Assembly: GCF_016862895.1 (NCBI RefSeq)
Contig: NZ_BONV01000002.1
Span: 62,001-126,000, forward strand
DNA: 64,000 nt
Source: Planotetraspora kaengkrachanensis
GTDB taxonomy: Bacteria; Actinomycetota; Actinomycetes; Streptosporangiales; Streptosporangiaceae
Direction: 5' to 3'
Positions within the stretch are counted from its first letter, which is position 1, and every line of letters starts with the position of its first letter. Shown in pieces: positions 27,117 through 36,584 of the stretch. The position numbers and the translations under genes were made by a program. The notes beneath the pieces are model-generated. The model saw only the letters and a program-made list of their open reading frames with translations, had not been told where the DNA came from and searched no databases.

Positions 27117-28133
27117 TCAGTCGAGGCGGATGAGGTCGGCGTAGACGCCCGCCGCGGTCCGCCTCTCCGGGGACGGGCTGTCGTAGACCACGATCAGCCG
27201 GCCGTCGTCCAGTACGGCCAGGCCCTCGGGATGGTCCTCGCCCCGCCCGTACGGAAGCTCGGTCACCGTTTCCAGGTCCGTGGCGGCGACCACGCCGCCC
27301 GTGGAGCCGTTCCGCCAGCGCACGACCCGTACCGGGCCGTCGAGGTCCATGCTCGGGCCGGTGAGGATGAGCAGGTCGTCGCCGTACGGGCACAGGTCGC
27401 GGACGCCCAGGCCGTCCAGGTCGAGAAAGTGCGTCCGGTACGGCTCCGCCAGCCTGAGCCGGGACGGGTCACGCGGGTGGGTCGCCGGCCGGATCTCCAG
27501 CAGCACGGCCCAGCCGCGCAGGACCGGCCCCCTGAGCCCGACATAGAGCCTGTCGCCGTGCTCGTCGGGTCGGGCGGCGATGCCCTCGATGTCCAGGCCG
27601 TTGTCCTTGCCCGGCAGTTTCAGGAACGGCGCCAGATGAGGATCGCCGGAGAGCATGTCGGCGAGGTTGTCGTCGCCGGAGAGGACGGCGGCCCGGCGCC
27701 GGCCGTCCGCGCGCACCGGCACGCCGTCCCGGAGCGGCAGGCGCACGAGCACGAACCGGTTCTCCTCGCGGAGCACCGTGGCCAGTCTCCTGCGGGCCTT
27801 GTCGGCGGAGTGGCCGGGCTTCAGCCGCCTGCGCTTGAGGCTGTGCGAACCGACCGCCCACAACCAGCCGTCGGTTCTCGCCAGCCCCTCGATGTCGGCC
27901 TCCGCGTCCCGCCCGGCCGGCAGATCCACGAAATCGGCCAGGTCGAAGGTCCGCTGGTCGTCGTAGACGCCGTCACGTGACGTCAGCCGCTCGATCGTCG
28001 CCGTCTCGTCGCCCGCGATCCACAGGTACGGCCCGTCCTGGCGGATGGCCGACAGATTCTCATGAGTGCCTGCGCTCTGGGCGCCTTCGTGGAAGCGGAG
28101 CTCCATCCGGTCTTCGACATGCACCCCTCCCAT
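27117..28133 (-). CDS. DUF3616 protein
   Basis: 338 residues. Repeated beta-propeller-like segments carry the DUF3616 phrases ADIEGLAR, LDIEGIAARPDEHGDRLYVG, GWAVLLEIRP and DHPEGLAVLDDGRLIVVYD. No signal peptide is seen. The function of the family is not known to me; the fold resembles esterase-like phytase domains. The ATG at 28133 is preferred to the one at 28136 because GGAGG is then five bases away. Confidence 0.8.
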   Translation of the reverse strand: MGGVHVEDRMELRFHEGAQSAGTHENLSAIRQDGPYLWIAGDETATIERLTSRDGVYDDQRTFDLADFVDLPAGRDAEADIEGLARTDGWLWAVGSHSLKRRRLKPGHSADKARRRLATVLREENRFVLVRLPLRDGVPVRADGRRRAAVLSGDDNLADMLSGDPHLAPFLKLPGKDNGLDIEGIAARPDEHGDRLYVGLRGPVLRGWAVLLEIRPATHPRDPSRLRLAEPYRTHFLDLDGLGVRDLCPYGDDLLILTGPSMDLDGPVRVVRWRNGSTGGVVAATDLETVTELPYGRGEDHPEGLAVLDDGRLIVVYDSPSPERRTAAGVYADLIRLD

Positions 28134-28232
28134 CATGACCTCCGCTCCCCAGAAGTGAGCGGCTCCGGCTCCCGCTCGCATGAATCCGGCCCGACCTTGC
28201 CAGAATGATGTTCGGTCGACGAAGCTGCCCTC

Positions 28233-29150
28233 ATGAGGGCCATCGTCTGCACCGAGTACGGCAAGCCGGTCGAGCTGGTCGAACTGCCCGATCCGGTCCC
28301 CGGACCCGGCCAGGTCGTGGTCGAGGTCGAGGCGGCCGGCGTCAACTACGTCGACGGTCTGATGGCACGCGGCGGCTACCAGATCAAGCCGCCCCTGCCG
28401 TTCACTCCGGGCTTCGAGGTGGCGGGACGGCTTCCCGACGGCTCCAGGGTCCTGGCGATCACCGGGCTCGGCGGGTTCGCCACCCATGTGCTCGTGCCGG
28501 CGGCGCAGGCCGTACCGCTGCCCGACAGGCTCGACCCGGTGCGGGCGGCCGCGTTCGCGCAAAGCCACTGCACGGCCATGTACGCGCTGGAGCGGCGCGC
28601 CGGGTTGCGCCGCGGCGAGCGGGTGCTGGTGCTGGGCGCCGGCGGCGGTGTCGGGCTGGCCGCGATCCAGGTGGCCAGAGCACTGGGCGCCGAGGTCCTT
28701 GCGGCCGCCTCTACCGCGGACAAGCGCGAACGCGCAGCGCAGGCGGGGGCGGACGAGGTCATCGGCTACGAAGGGCTGAAGGACGCGGCAAGGCGGTGGG
28801 GGGTGGACGTGGCGGTCGACCCGGTGGGCGGGACGTTGTCGGAGCAGGCGCTGCGCGGGCTCCGCGAAGGCGGGCGCCTCGTGGTCGTCGGCTTCGCCGC
28901 CGGCGACATCCCGCGACTGCCCGCCAACCAGGTTCTGCTGCGCAATCGCGCGGTGGTCGGCGTCGACTGGGGCGCTTGGTCGATGAGCAACGCAGCCGAG
29001 AACCGGGCCATGCTGGAACAGCTGTTCTCGATGCCCGGGATCGACCCCGTTCCCCCGCGGACCAGGCCGCTGGCGGAGGCGGGGCAGGCGATGGACGACC
29101 TGCTCAACCGCCGGGTCACCGGGAAGATCGTGCTCATCCCCGATGAGTGA
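28233..29150 (+). CDS. Quinone-oxidoreductase-like MDR protein
   Basis: 305 residues of the medium-chain dehydrogenase/reductase superfamily, QOR branch. The GroES-like N-domain starts MRAIVCTEYGKPVELVELP and lacks the zinc-ligand cysteines of alcohol dehydrogenases. The NADPH-binding Rossmann motif is VLVLGAGGGVGLAAIQVAR near 132, with the VDVAVDPVGG strand later. It likely reduces quinones or enones using NADPH. An AraC-type gene follows directly. Confidence 0.9.
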   Translation: MRAIVCTEYGKPVELVELPDPVPGPGQVVVEVEAAGVNYVDGLMARGGYQIKPPLPFTPGFEVAGRLPDGSRVLAITGLGGFATHVLVPAAQAVPLPDRLDPVRAAAFAQSHCTAMYALERRAGLRRGERVLVLGAGGGVGLAAIQVARALGAEVLAAASTADKRERAAQAGADEVIGYEGLKDAARRWGVDVAVDPVGGTLSEQALRGLREGGRLVVVGFAAGDIPRLPANQVLLRNRAVVGVDWGAWSMSNAAENRAMLEQLFSMPGIDPVPPRTRPLAEAGQAMDDLLNRRVTGKIVLIPDE

Positions 29151-29215
29151 GCGACGCCGCTTCGCAGGACGAGTGCCCAGGTGAGAGGCACATCGCGCCT
29201 GGTTACCCTGGTGCG

Positions 29216-30163
29216 GTGCACGTCCACAGCCTGCGGTCCGCGGAGGAGTTGCAACAGGCGGCCGGTCAGAGCTACCTGCCGGTGATCGCCGAGCCGCGGG
29301 CCGACTTCCGTGGGCGGCTGGCCCTGCAGACTCTGGGCGACGCCGTCTCGCTCTCGGAGGCCCGGACGACGGCGCTGCGGACGTTCCAGACCGTACGGAT
29401 GGCCGCGGACTCGGGGCGGGACGACCTGCTGCTCTTCTGCGTCCATCTCGCCGGCTCCGGCCGGCTGCTCCAGCATGAGCGGACCGCCGAGCTGGGCCCG
29501 GGCGCCGGTGTCCTGTACGAGGGGCGCAGCGCGTGGGACCTGGACATCGTGACGGATGTCCACAGCCTCCTGATGCAGTTCCCCCGACACCTATTGCCGA
29601 TGCGCCCGGCCGAGATCACCGAAGGGTGCGCGAGGCGCGTGGACCCGCGCTCACCGGGCATGCGCCTGCTGTCCGGGTACATGGGCCAGCTGCACCTGCT
29701 CGCCGGTGACCTCTCCGGCGAGCAGCGCCACGACGCCGGCCTCGCGGCGATCGAACTGCTCGCGATGGCCCTGCGCGGCGCGGTCCCCGCGGTCCCGGGA
29801 GAGCAGAGCGCGGGTGAGGTGCTGCTCGGGTTGATGCGCGGCCATGTCCGCGATCACCTCGCCGACCCTCGTCTCACCGTGGCGGAACTGGCACGCCGCC
29901 ATCACGTCTCGGTCCGGCACGCTCACGTGCTGTTCGGCCGGATCGGGGTCACACCGGGCGCCTACATCCGGGAGCAGCGGCTGCTGCGGGCACGGGCGAT
30001 GTTGTCGGATCCGAAGCACGACGCCCGCCCGGTGTCGGACATCGGCGCCGCCGTGGGACTGGGTGAGCTGAGGACGTTCGAGCGGGCGTTCCAGCGGCAG
30101 TTCGGGATGACGCCCGCACGGTGGCGGCACGAGCACCGGACCCTCGGCCCGGGCACCCCGTGA
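29216..30163 (+). CDS. AraC family regulator
   Basis: 315 residues. The N-terminal part is an AraC_binding_2-like domain; the C-terminal double helix-turn-helix is seen in LTVAELARRHHVSVRHAHVLF and ends FERAFQRQFGMTPARWR. The GTG at 29216 is chosen because TACCCT lies six bases before it (leaderless signal) and earlier residues look like translated spacer. A GTG at 29147 overlapping the upstream stop is the alternative and would mean coupling to the oxidoreductase gene. It probably regulates that neighbour. Confidence 0.86.
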   Translation: MHVHSLRSAEELQQAAGQSYLPVIAEPRADFRGRLALQTLGDAVSLSEARTTALRTFQTVRMAADSGRDDLLLFCVHLAGSGRLLQHERTAELGPGAGVLYEGRSAWDLDIVTDVHSLLMQFPRHLLPMRPAEITEGCARRVDPRSPGMRLLSGYMGQLHLLAGDLSGEQRHDAGLAAIELLAMALRGAVPAVPGEQSAGEVLLGLMRGHVRDHLADPRLTVAELARRHHVSVRHAHVLFGRIGVTPGAYIREQRLLRARAMLSDPKHDARPVSDIGAAVGLGELRTFERAFQRQFGMTPARWRHEHRTLGPGTP

Positions 30164-30339
30164 GGTCCTTCGTTCGACGATCGGGTGCCGGGCCGCGTCC
30201 CGAGGGCACGGGCGGCCACGTACAGGGATGGGCAGCCGCCGCCGGATACCGGGGTGTCCATCCCGCCCGCCGTCGACCCAGGCAGGCCCAGCAGACCGCC
30301 GCCGCTCCGCGGTGGGTCGACGGACGAACGGGATGGGAA

Positions 30340-31092
30340 TCAAGCTCCTCCGTTGGCATGGAGATCGGCCCCGGCGATCCACTGCGCTCGGTCGGAGGCG
30401 AGGAACGCAACAGCCTCGGCCACGTCTCGGGGGTCGCCTACCCGTCCCATAGGAATGGCGGAGTATGCCTGTTCCACACCGGCTCCCATGGCTTCCATCA
30501 CCGACTGCAGCAGCTCGGTGCCGCCGGGCGTGGCCACCATGCCGAGCGTGATGACGTTGACTCGTATGCCGGCCGGGGCGAGCTGAGCGGCCAGGCCCTT
30601 CGACCAGCTGGCCAGTGCGGCCTTGGCGGCTCCGTAGTGGAGCATGGGCGCGGGCGGATTGGCGGCGACGCCGCTTGAGATGTTGATGATGGTGGCCCTG
30701 TCGGCCTGCTGCAGCGCCGGTAGAGCCGCGTTTGTCACGCGCACCGCGGACAGGAAGTTGATGGCGAGGGAGTCTTCCCATTCCGCGTCGGGGATCCGGC
30801 CGAAGTGCGCGCGTGCGGCTCCTGCGTTGTTCACCAGGATGTCCAGTCCGCCGAGTGCCTCATGGGCGGCGTCGACCAACTGGCGTGCGCCGTCGTCCGT
30901 CCGGATGTCCGCACTGATGAACGTGGAGTCCGTGGGGGTTTCGTCGTGCGAGCTTCTGGCGCTGGTGACGACGGTGGCGCCGCCACTGATCAGACGCTGG
31001 GCGATGGCGGCTCCGACCCCTCGCGAGCCGCCGGTGACGAGCGCTCGCCGCCCGGCGAACTCTCCGGGGACGGGGGTGGTGGGGATGTACAT
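30340..31092 (-). CDS. Short-chain dehydrogenase/reductase
   Basis: 250 residues, classical SDR. The cofactor motif is TGGSRGVG near residue 16, NNAG near 92, and the catalytic Ser-Tyr-Lys are in NISSGVAA and HYGAAKAAL. C-terminus VAFLASDRAQWIAGADLHANGG is typical. The start has AGGAAGG about seven bases upstream. A TetR gene lies just before it on the same strand, separated by a long palindrome, and is the probable regulator. Substrate unknown. Confidence 0.92.
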   Translation of the reverse strand: MYIPTTPVPGEFAGRRALVTGGSRGVGAAIAQRLISGGATVVTSARSSHDETPTDSTFISADIRTDDGARQLVDAAHEALGGLDILVNNAGAARAHFGRIPDAEWEDSLAINFLSAVRVTNAALPALQQADRATIINISSGVAANPPAPMLHYGAAKAALASWSKGLAAQLAPAGIRVNVITLGMVATPGGTELLQSVMEAMGAGVEQAYSAIPMGRVGDPRDVAEAVAFLASDRAQWIAGADLHANGGA

Positions 31093-31176
31093 GGTCTTGC
31101 CTTCCTGGACGTGACGCCGATCCTCTGATCGGTGAGCAATGCCGAGTACTGGCATGCGCGATCCAGAATTGCTCGC

Positions 31177-31204
31177 GAGGATTGGCATCGCAATGCCAAT
31201 CCTC
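31177..31204. promoter_or_regulatory. 28-bp palindrome between TetR and SDR genes
   Basis: Perfect 12-bp arms GAGGATTGGCAT and ATGCCAATCCTC around CGCA. A shorter ATGCC/GGCAT pair lies at 31139-31155, so the half-site ATGCCA is repeated in this promoter. It could be the TetR operator for the SDR gene, or a terminator for the TetR gene; the lack of a T-run and the extra half-sites favour an operator. Confidence 0.55.
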
Positions 31205-31234
31205 AGCCGACGAGCCGGAGCGTCCGAGGGATGC

Positions 31235-31849
31235 CTACGGCACGGTCAGCGACTCGATGTAGGCAAGCGTGGAGTCGAGCGCCACCTCAAGAGGCCTGGT
31301 GTCGCGGTTGAGCTGTGTTATCAGCATCCCGCCCTGCAGCGAGGCCAGGAGTGACAGGGCCAGCGCCTCGGGGTCGGCGTCGGGATGCAACCTGCCGGCT
31401 GCGTGCATGGCGGCAAGTCCCGAACGGAGGCCGGCCGACCAGCGCGCGAAGCTGTGGGAGAGCTGGAGCCGCGCCGCCTCGTCGTGCTCGGCGAGTTGGC
31501 TGGTCAGCGAGGCGATCGGGCAGCCGCCGCGGCAGTTGAGTTCGCGCTGGCGGGCGACTGCGAAGTTACGCCACTCGCGCAGGCCGTCCAAGGTGTCCAG
31601 CCGGGCGAAGAGCTGCTCCTGGGGCTCGATGACGGCGTCCGTCTGGTACTCGATCACCGCACGCACCAGTGCGGTCTTGTCTGCGAAGTAGTGGTAGACC
31701 TGCGAGTTGCTCACCTGGGCGAGCGTCCGGACATCCTCGATGGTGGTGTCGGCCACGCCGCGCTCGAACATCAACTGGGCAGCGGCGGCCACGATGCGCT
31801 GCCTGGTCTCCTGCCCCTTGGCGGTCATCGTTCCTGGCTTGATGGGCAT
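31235..31849 (-). CDS. TetR family regulator
   Basis: 204 residues. Helix-turn-helix TTIEDVRTLAQVSNSQVYHYF at about 36-56, then a TetR_C ligand domain with a Cys pair (NCRGGCPI) also found in YcdC/TetR_C_6-like repressors of redox enzymes. The ATG at 31849 has TAGGCT six bases before it, a leaderless start. It is followed by the SDR gene on the same strand, which it probably represses through the palindrome at 31177. The cysteines might sense an electrophile; this is inference. Confidence 0.88.
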   Translation of the reverse strand: MPIKPGTMTAKGQETRQRIVAAAAQLMFERGVADTTIEDVRTLAQVSNSQVYHYFADKTALVRAVIEYQTDAVIEPQEQLFARLDTLDGLREWRNFAVARQRELNCRGGCPIASLTSQLAEHDEAARLQLSHSFARWSAGLRSGLAAMHAAGRLHPDADPEALALSLLASLQGGMLITQLNRDTRPLEVALDSTLAYIESLTVP

Positions 31850-32120
31850 GCCCACAGCCTACGAAGTCTGGCATGGGCACTCCACTGCTCGATCGGCACC
31901 AGCACGACGACGTGTGGTGGGCCCTCTCCTCTGATCCGTGCAGAAAAGTACGCCTGGACAGCAGGAATCGTCGTACCGCGACCGGGTGCCGCGCTGGTCG
32001 AATTGTCGGCGAACGCCGGACCCGGCACGGGCGGCCATCTCCTGACGCCCCAGCATGGCCGCGTGTGACGCGGACGCCGAAGCGACGAAGATCATCATTT
32101 GTGGAATGACGGAGACTCCG

Positions 32121-33080
32121 ATGACAGACATCCTCGACCCCGAACTCGCTGCCGTCGCCGCCGGCTTTCCACGCCTGGACCTGGCCGACCTGGCGGGTGC
32201 CCGTGAGATCGAGCGGCGGTTCGCCGCGCACGTGCCGGCGTACGACTCTTCGACCGCGTTGGCCGTGAAGGACCTGCTCGTCCCCGGTCCGCAGCAGGCC
32301 CCCGACGTCGCCGTCCGGGTGTACTCGCCCGCCGACCGCGTCGAACCGCTTCCCGCCCTGCTGTACCTGCACGGCGGCGCGTACGTCATGGGCGGCCTGG
32401 ACCTGATCGACCCCCCGGCTCGGCTGATCGCCGACCGCGCGGGCGTCGTCGTGGTGACGGTGGCCTACCGGCTGGCTCCCGAACACCCCTACCCCTCGGG
32501 CCTGGAGGACTGCTACGCGGCGCTGGAATGGCTGAGCGCCGAAGGCGCGGACGTCGGCGTGGACCCCGGCAGGATCGGCGTGCTCGGGGAGAGCGCCGGA
32601 GGCGGCCTGGCCGCCGCGTTGGCCCTGCTCGCCCGTGACCGCGGCGGGCCGCGCCTGATCGCCCAGTTCCTCGACGCTCCGACGGTCGACGACCGGATGG
32701 ACACCCCGTCGATGCGCGACCTTCCCGACACGCCGACCTGGCAGGCCATGAACTCCGCGCACGGCTGGCGCCATTACCTCCGGGGAACCGCCGAGCCGGG
32801 AAGCGGGGACGTGCCGGTCCACGCCGCCCCGGCCCGCGCCCGGGTGCAGGACCTCGTCGGGCTCCCCCCGGCGTGGGCGGCCGCCTACCAGGTCGACCCC
32901 ACCCGGGACGAGGGCATCGACTACGCCTGTCTCCTCATGCAGGCCGGCGTGCCCACGGAACTGCACCACTACAGCGAGGCGTTCCACGTCGCGCACATCA
33001 TCCCCGGCACCGCCATCGGAGCCCGGATGATCGCCGACAGGATCGAGGCCGTACGCCGGCTGCTCCGTACGGCGCCGTAG
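32121..33080 (+). CDS. HSL-type alpha/beta hydrolase
   Basis: 319 residues, hormone-sensitive-lipase family. Oxyanion motif YLHGGAYVMGG, nucleophile in GVLGESAGGGLAAA, later acid in TRDEGIDYA and His in EAFHVAHI. The ATG at 32121 has GGAG eight bases upstream; an ATG at 32106 is also in frame. It is probably a cytoplasmic carboxylesterase on short acyl esters. No clear partner. Confidence 0.88.
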   Translation: MTDILDPELAAVAAGFPRLDLADLAGAREIERRFAAHVPAYDSSTALAVKDLLVPGPQQAPDVAVRVYSPADRVEPLPALLYLHGGAYVMGGLDLIDPPARLIADRAGVVVVTVAYRLAPEHPYPSGLEDCYAALEWLSAEGADVGVDPGRIGVLGESAGGGLAAALALLARDRGGPRLIAQFLDAPTVDDRMDTPSMRDLPDTPTWQAMNSAHGWRHYLRGTAEPGSGDVPVHAAPARARVQDLVGLPPAWAAAYQVDPTRDEGIDYACLLMQAGVPTELHHYSEAFHVAHIIPGTAIGARMIADRIEAVRRLLRTAP

Positions 33081-33155
33081 TCGTTCCCTCGGATAGACGA
33101 CGCCGATCCGGCGACATCCGACCTGGGCGGGCATCGCCGGGCCCGCCCCGAGCGA

Positions 33156-33578
33156 TCATCGGCATCGATCAAGAAGGCGGCTGAAGGCGCCGGCGTCGGC
33201 GCACACCATCGAATATCCGTAGGGGATCTCGCCGATTCCGTCGTTCACGCGTCTGGGAAACGTCCGCAGGTTGGAACTGTGGAAGAAGCCCCCGCGGAAG
33301 CTCACCCCGTGGATCGCGCGCAGCTCATCCACCTCCGACCACGGCGGCACGATCACCGCGATGGTCCTGACCCGCAGTCTCCTGCGGTTGAGGTAGACGA
33401 TCCGGCGCCGAACCGGGTCCACCAGCTCAAGCTCGCTCCTGGTCGCATGCGACGGCCGGAAGCCATGCTCACCCGCCAGCGCCACCAATTGTTCTTCCAG
33501 GTCATTCGCCCATGCGCCGGCACCTACACCGGGACGAGGCTCGGGGAAGAAACGAAAGGTCCCAGTCGGCACGGCCAT
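33156..33578 (-). CDS. Hypothetical protein, 140 residues
   Basis: No family recognised. The protein is basic and soluble, starting MAVPTGTFRFFPEPRPG, with a middle beta stretch (VRRRIVYLNRRRLRVRTIAVIVPP) and an aromatic-rich end (SFRGGFFHSSNLRTFPRR, EIPYGYSM). The start is supported by TAGGCT seven bases upstream, as in a leaderless gene. Convergent with the HSL-like hydrolase gene. Confidence 0.6.
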   Translation of the reverse strand: MAVPTGTFRFFPEPRPGVGAGAWANDLEEQLVALAGEHGFRPSHATRSELELVDPVRRRIVYLNRRRLRVRTIAVIVPPWSEVDELRAIHGVSFRGGFFHSSNLRTFPRRVNDGIGEIPYGYSMVCADAGAFSRLLDRCR

Positions 33579-33656
33579 GATCGGCAGCCTATGCCGCACT
33601 CGTCATCGAAGCGTTCCGAACGGCGACGCTCCGGGCGGCACTCCAGCGCGGCCGGG

Positions 33657-34331
33657 CTAGACCTCGTCGGGGCGCAGCGCGTCGAGGATCAGGGACAGGC
33701 CGCGTTCGAACTCGTCGGTGTAGTCATAGCCAGGCCGACGGGCGTGCTCGGTGATGACCTCCACGAGATGTGGGTAGGCGTCGGCCGGCAGGTCGCGCAC
33801 GATTCCTTCCGCGACCTCGTCGAGTTCGGCGCGGCTCGTGAACGGCAGGCTCAGCTCCTGCAGCACGAAGCCGTAGAGATAGCTGTCGATCACCAGGATG
33901 GCGTGCGCGGCCCCTGCGACGGAGAAGCCGCCCGCTCGCAGGATGCCCAGGACGGCGTCGTGATGGCGCAGGGTCGCCGGGCCCGGTCGGCTGCGAGAGT
34001 CCATCAGGCCGACGGCCCAGGGATGGCGCAGAAGCACCGTGCGCGAGGAGGCGGCACGGTCGTGCATGGCCGCCTTCCAGTCCGTGGTCGGCGCCGCAAG
34101 GTCGATCTCGTCGAACACGGCGTCGACCATCCCGTCGAGGATGTCGTCCCTGCCGGTCACGTGGTTGTAGAGCGACATCGCCTCGACGCCCAGCCTGGCG
34201 GCGATCGCCCGCATGGTGACCCCGGCTTCGCCCTTCTCGTCGGCCAGCGTCACAGCGGCGGTGACCACGCGTTCCCGGCTGAGCGGCGCCCGGGTCGGAC
34301 TCGCGCGCCGGCCGGTGCCGCGCTCGCGCAT
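33657..34331 (-). CDS. TetR family regulator with TetR_C_1-like domain
   Basis: 224 residues. The DNA-binding part has ERVVTAAVTLADEKGEAG followed by RAIAARLGVEAMSLYNHV, and the C-terminal half resembles the TetR drug-binding domain (FVLQELSLPF, FERGLSLILDAL). Divergent from the NmrA-like gene across a long perfect inverted repeat (34363-34397), so it most likely represses itself and that gene. Confidence 0.88.
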   Translation of the reverse strand: MRERGTGRRASPTRAPLSRERVVTAAVTLADEKGEAGVTMRAIAARLGVEAMSLYNHVTGRDDILDGMVDAVFDEIDLAAPTTDWKAAMHDRAASSRTVLLRHPWAVGLMDSRSRPGPATLRHHDAVLGILRAGGFSVAGAAHAILVIDSYLYGFVLQELSLPFTSRAELDEVAEGIVRDLPADAYPHLVEVITEHARRPGYDYTDEFERGLSLILDALRPDEV

Positions 34332-34362
34332 GGGTGCTTCCTCCTGTTGCCGGCTTGGCGGA

Positions 34363-34397
34363 CTTACGCTGTAAGTGTACAGTACTTACAGCGTAAG
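34363..34397. promoter_or_regulatory. TetR-type operator, 14-bp perfect arms
   Basis: CTTACGCTGTAAGT and ACTTACAGCGTAAG separated by seven bases (GTACAGT). Within each arm lies a further short symmetry (TTAC...GTAA), so two overlapping dimers could bind. It fills the space between the divergent TetR and NmrA-like genes. Confidence 0.75.
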
Positions 34398-34416
34398 CCG
34401 GAGGGTGGGAGCGGAC

Positions 34417-35175
<759 letters not shown>

Positions 35176-35176
35176 G

Positions 35177-35212
35177 CACCGCGAAACCATTTCCGCTCGG
35201 GCCGTCGCGGTG
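35177..35212. terminator. Probable bidirectional terminator
   Basis: Arms CACCGCGA and TCGCGGTG around a 20-base loop, exactly in the 39-bp gap between two convergent genes (NmrA-like and MFS). Confidence 0.45.
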
Positions 35213-35214
35213 AG

Positions 35215-36462
35215 TCATGCGGATCGGACGTCTTCGAACGGTGGTGCCGCCACCGGGTCGGGCATGTGCGCCTGCCTGGGCAGCAGGAGGGGTGTGCCGA
35301 GCAGGAGGATGCCGGAGACGATGATCGCGGCGAGCGGGCCGGTGAGTGTCGCGATCACACCCCAGATCATCATGAGGGAGGCCTGGGCGAGTTTGCTGCT
35401 GATGCTCCATGCGCTGAGGACCTGGGCGACGTGATCGGCGGGAGCGCGTTGCAGGCGTTCTGTCGCGCCGATGGGGTTGAAAACGCCCATGCAGACGATC
35501 AGCAGGCCCTCCACGACGATCACGGTGAGAAGGCCGGGGACACCGGGACGGGTGAAGGCGAGGCCGAGCGGGAAGATCGAGCGCAGCCAGCCGGTGACGA
35601 GCATGACGCGGTGCCGCCCGAAGCGGGCGACGAGGCGCGCGGACAGGCGGGCGCCGGCGAAGCCCCCGAGTGCCGGGATGCCGAAAGCGAGGCCGTATTG
35701 CCAGGCCGGTAAGTGGTACTGGCCGAGAAGGAGGACGGCCAGGAGCGGGCCGGTGGCCATGATCAGGCCGTTGACGGTCATCTGGTTGAGGAACAGTCGC
35801 CGCATCACCCGGTCGTGGAAGATGAACCGCCAACCGGCCAGGAAGTCGGCGGCGCGCAACCTGGTCGCGGGGTCACGGAACACCGCGACGTCTGCTCCAC
35901 GGATCTGGCGGACCCCGAACGCGGAGAGCAGGTAGCTGAGGGCGTCCGCCGCAACGGTGACGACCGGGCCGAGCAACCCGATGAGCGCACCGCCGAGCGG
36001 CGGTCCCGCCGCGGTGGCCACCCAGGTCGTGCCCTCGAATCTCCCGTTCGCGGTGAGCAGATGATCGGCGCGGACGAGGTGCTTCAGGTACGCGCCGGAG
36101 GCGGCGGTGAACACGATGCTCGCCGTTCCCGAGATGACTGAGACAACGAGGAGTTGGACGTAGGACAGCAGACCGAGGAGGTACGCGATGGGGACGCTGG
36201 CCATGGCCAGGAAGCGGACCAGGTCCATCCGGATCATCACCGGGCGCTTGGCCCGGTGCTCGATCCACGGACCGAGCGGGACCGCGACGACCGCCGCGAC
36301 GGCGAGGCCGGCGGCCTCCAGGAGTGAGACGGCGAATGCCGACGAGTGCAGCACTCGCACCGCGATCAGCGGGAACGCTCCGAAAGCGATCCACGTGCCG
36401 TAGGTGCTCACCGCGTAGGCCGACCACAGCCAACCGAAACCGCGTCCCAACCGCACGCGCAT
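35215..36462 (-). CDS. MFS transporter
   Basis: 415 residues with about twelve membrane segments; the first starts near WLWSAYAVSTYGTW. The MFS loop between helices 2 and 3 appears as PWIEHRAKRPVMIRMD and the domain resembles the MFS_3 (enterobactin exporter EntS-like) group. The ATG at 36462 follows GGAG at good distance; an upstream in-frame ATG at 36504 has no RBS. Likely a drug or siderophore exporter. The LysR gene is divergent from it and may regulate it. Confidence 0.9.
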   Translation of the reverse strand: MRVRLGRGFGWLWSAYAVSTYGTWIAFGAFPLIAVRVLHSSAFAVSLLEAAGLAVAAVVAVPLGPWIEHRAKRPVMIRMDLVRFLAMASVPIAYLLGLLSYVQLLVVSVISGTASIVFTAASGAYLKHLVRADHLLTANGRFEGTTWVATAAGPPLGGALIGLLGPVVTVAADALSYLLSAFGVRQIRGADVAVFRDPATRLRAADFLAGWRFIFHDRVMRRLFLNQMTVNGLIMATGPLLAVLLLGQYHLPAWQYGLAFGIPALGGFAGARLSARLVARFGRHRVMLVTGWLRSIFPLGLAFTRPGVPGLLTVIVVEGLLIVCMGVFNPIGATERLQRAPADHVAQVLSAWSISSKLAQASLMMIWGVIATLTGPLAAIIVSGILLLGTPLLLPRQAHMPDPVAAPPFEDVRSA

Positions 36463-36549
36463 GCGACTCCTTCGCGACAACCCATGTTCGGACCGGTGAA
36501 TCACACCAGCCGCCCCGGCGCGGGATCAAACAACCGGCCGCCTGTGCTC

Positions 36550-36566
36550 CACAACCAACGGTTGTG
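36550..36566. promoter_or_regulatory. Inverted repeat in the MFS/LysR divergent promoter
   Basis: Arms CACAACC and GGTTGTG around AAC, 19 bp before the LysR GTG and overlapping the region before its TAAGCT -10 element. It could be the LysR autoregulation site. Confidence 0.5.
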
Positions 36567-36584
36567 CACCCATAAGCTGGATCA

